A stretch of 10,816 bases of DNA from Armatimonadota bacterium (GTDB lineage: Bacteria; Armatimonadota; Zipacnadia; Zipacnadales; UBA11051). The DNA is taken from assembly GCA_030612305.1 (NCBI GenBank), contig JAUWOG010000032.1, positions 1 through 10,816 on the forward strand. Reading direction: 5' to 3'. How positions within the stretch are numbered: position 1 is the first letter of the stretch; the number at the start of each line of letters is the position of its first letter. Position numbers and translations under genes: made by a program. A model generated the notes under the pieces. It saw only the letters and a program-made list of their open reading frames with translations, was not told where the DNA came from and made no database searches. Positions 10,543 to 10,816 of the stretch are shown here, one piece after another.

Positions 10543-10816
10543 GGCGGAGTATTCATGAGTGTGATCGCAGACGCGGCGTGAACTGACAGGCAGGCCGCTT
10601 GCGGGCGGTTAGAGCCGGTTCTGCCAGGTAGCGCGAAATGACAGCCCGCAATTATGCGAATGGACTCGGGCTGGAAGACGCTGCTGCTTTATGGGCCTTT
10701 TTCCTGAGCCATCTCACACTTGCCGCATGGTACAAGCCATCATCGCACAAAAGCCAGTCATTTTCGATGAATTGTCGCACGTTTCTAACAGATACGACAA
10801 TAACGTCAATAAATGG
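10543..10816. other. Downstream region without a firm gene; AT-rich end
   Basis: After the flgK stop an eight-codon frame begins at ATG 10555 (MSVIADAA) and stops at 10581; it is too short to call. A CTCGGGCTGGAAG word shared with E2 lies at 10665-10677. From about 10690 the sequence becomes AT-rich. Two antisense frames run off the window edge: + from ATG 10727 (MVQAIIAQKPVIFDELSHVS) and - from the edge to a stop at 10652 (54 codons). Neither is recognised. The flgL gene expected here is not seen. Confidence 0.5.
10652..10816 (-). CDS. Possible 3' end of an unrecognised gene (partial)
   Basis: Open without a stop from the window edge, ending at TAA (10652-10654); 54 residues are visible. 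The sequence contains FIDVIVVSVRNVRQFIENDW and LLCDDGLYHAASVRWLRKKA, which looks protein-like, and ends in a Ser/Ala tail that overlaps the CTCGGGCTGGAAG word. The + strand is also open for 30 codons over the same bases, so the call is weak. If real, it would be the only - strand gene here and would mark the end of the flagellar cluster. Confidence 0.22.
   Translation of the reverse strand, partial: PFIDVIVVSVRNVRQFIENDWLLCDDGLYHAASVRWLRKKAHKAAASSSPSPFA

Noticed and set aside
10555..10581. Truncated flgL start (ATG at 10555)
   Set aside because: Only eight codons, MSVIADAA, with no resemblance to the FlgL N-terminus and no continuing frame.

Overview
The window holds a flagellar rod, ring and hook gene cluster, all on the + strand. 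It comes from a GC-rich bacterium with an outer membrane: P-ring (FlgI) and L-ring (FlgH) genes are both present, and these parts exist only in flagella that cross an outer membrane. The divergent proteins, the FliA-type sigma gene next to rod genes and the repeat-filled spacers suggest a deep-branching phylum such as Armatimonadota or the Planctomycetota group. That placement is a guess from general resemblance and was not tested.

Layout. Positions 1-921 have no credible gene and are a mosaic of hairpin repeats and GGCAAC-type tandem tails. A FliA/WhiG-like sigma factor follows (922-2019), its 3' end reading through repeat sequence. About 750 bases without a recognised gene come next, ending in a terminator-like hairpin (2594-2645) directly followed by a sigma-28-like promoter (2648-2675). 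Then come flgF (2769), flgG (3558), flgA (4430), flgH (5560), flgI (about 6445), a rod-binding flgJ-type gene (8001), a flgN-type chaperone (8404) and flgK (9169-10542). The last 270 bases lack a supported gene and become AT-rich; the flgL gene that often follows flgK is not visible.

How the genes fit together. FlgF and FlgG build the rod. FlgA helps assemble the P ring made by FlgI, and FlgH forms the L ring. FlgJ (rod-binding domain only) caps or guides rod assembly. FlgN escorts FlgK, the first hook-filament junction protein. The upstream sigma factor is a plausible regulator of the promoter before flgF.

The most unusual content is between the genes. The flgA-flgH, flgH-flgI and flgN-flgK junctions are swollen to about 480, 310 and 375 bases by structured repeats, while other junctions are 14-80 bases. 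At least two hairpin families recur (H, six copies; E, two copies in opposite orientations). Their stems differ in sequence but mostly keep pairing, and imperfect pairs repeatedly become G-U only when one strand is read as RNA. This suggests selection on an RNA structure. A 65-base insert between flgG and flgA is flanked by a 15-base direct repeat that looks like a target duplication.
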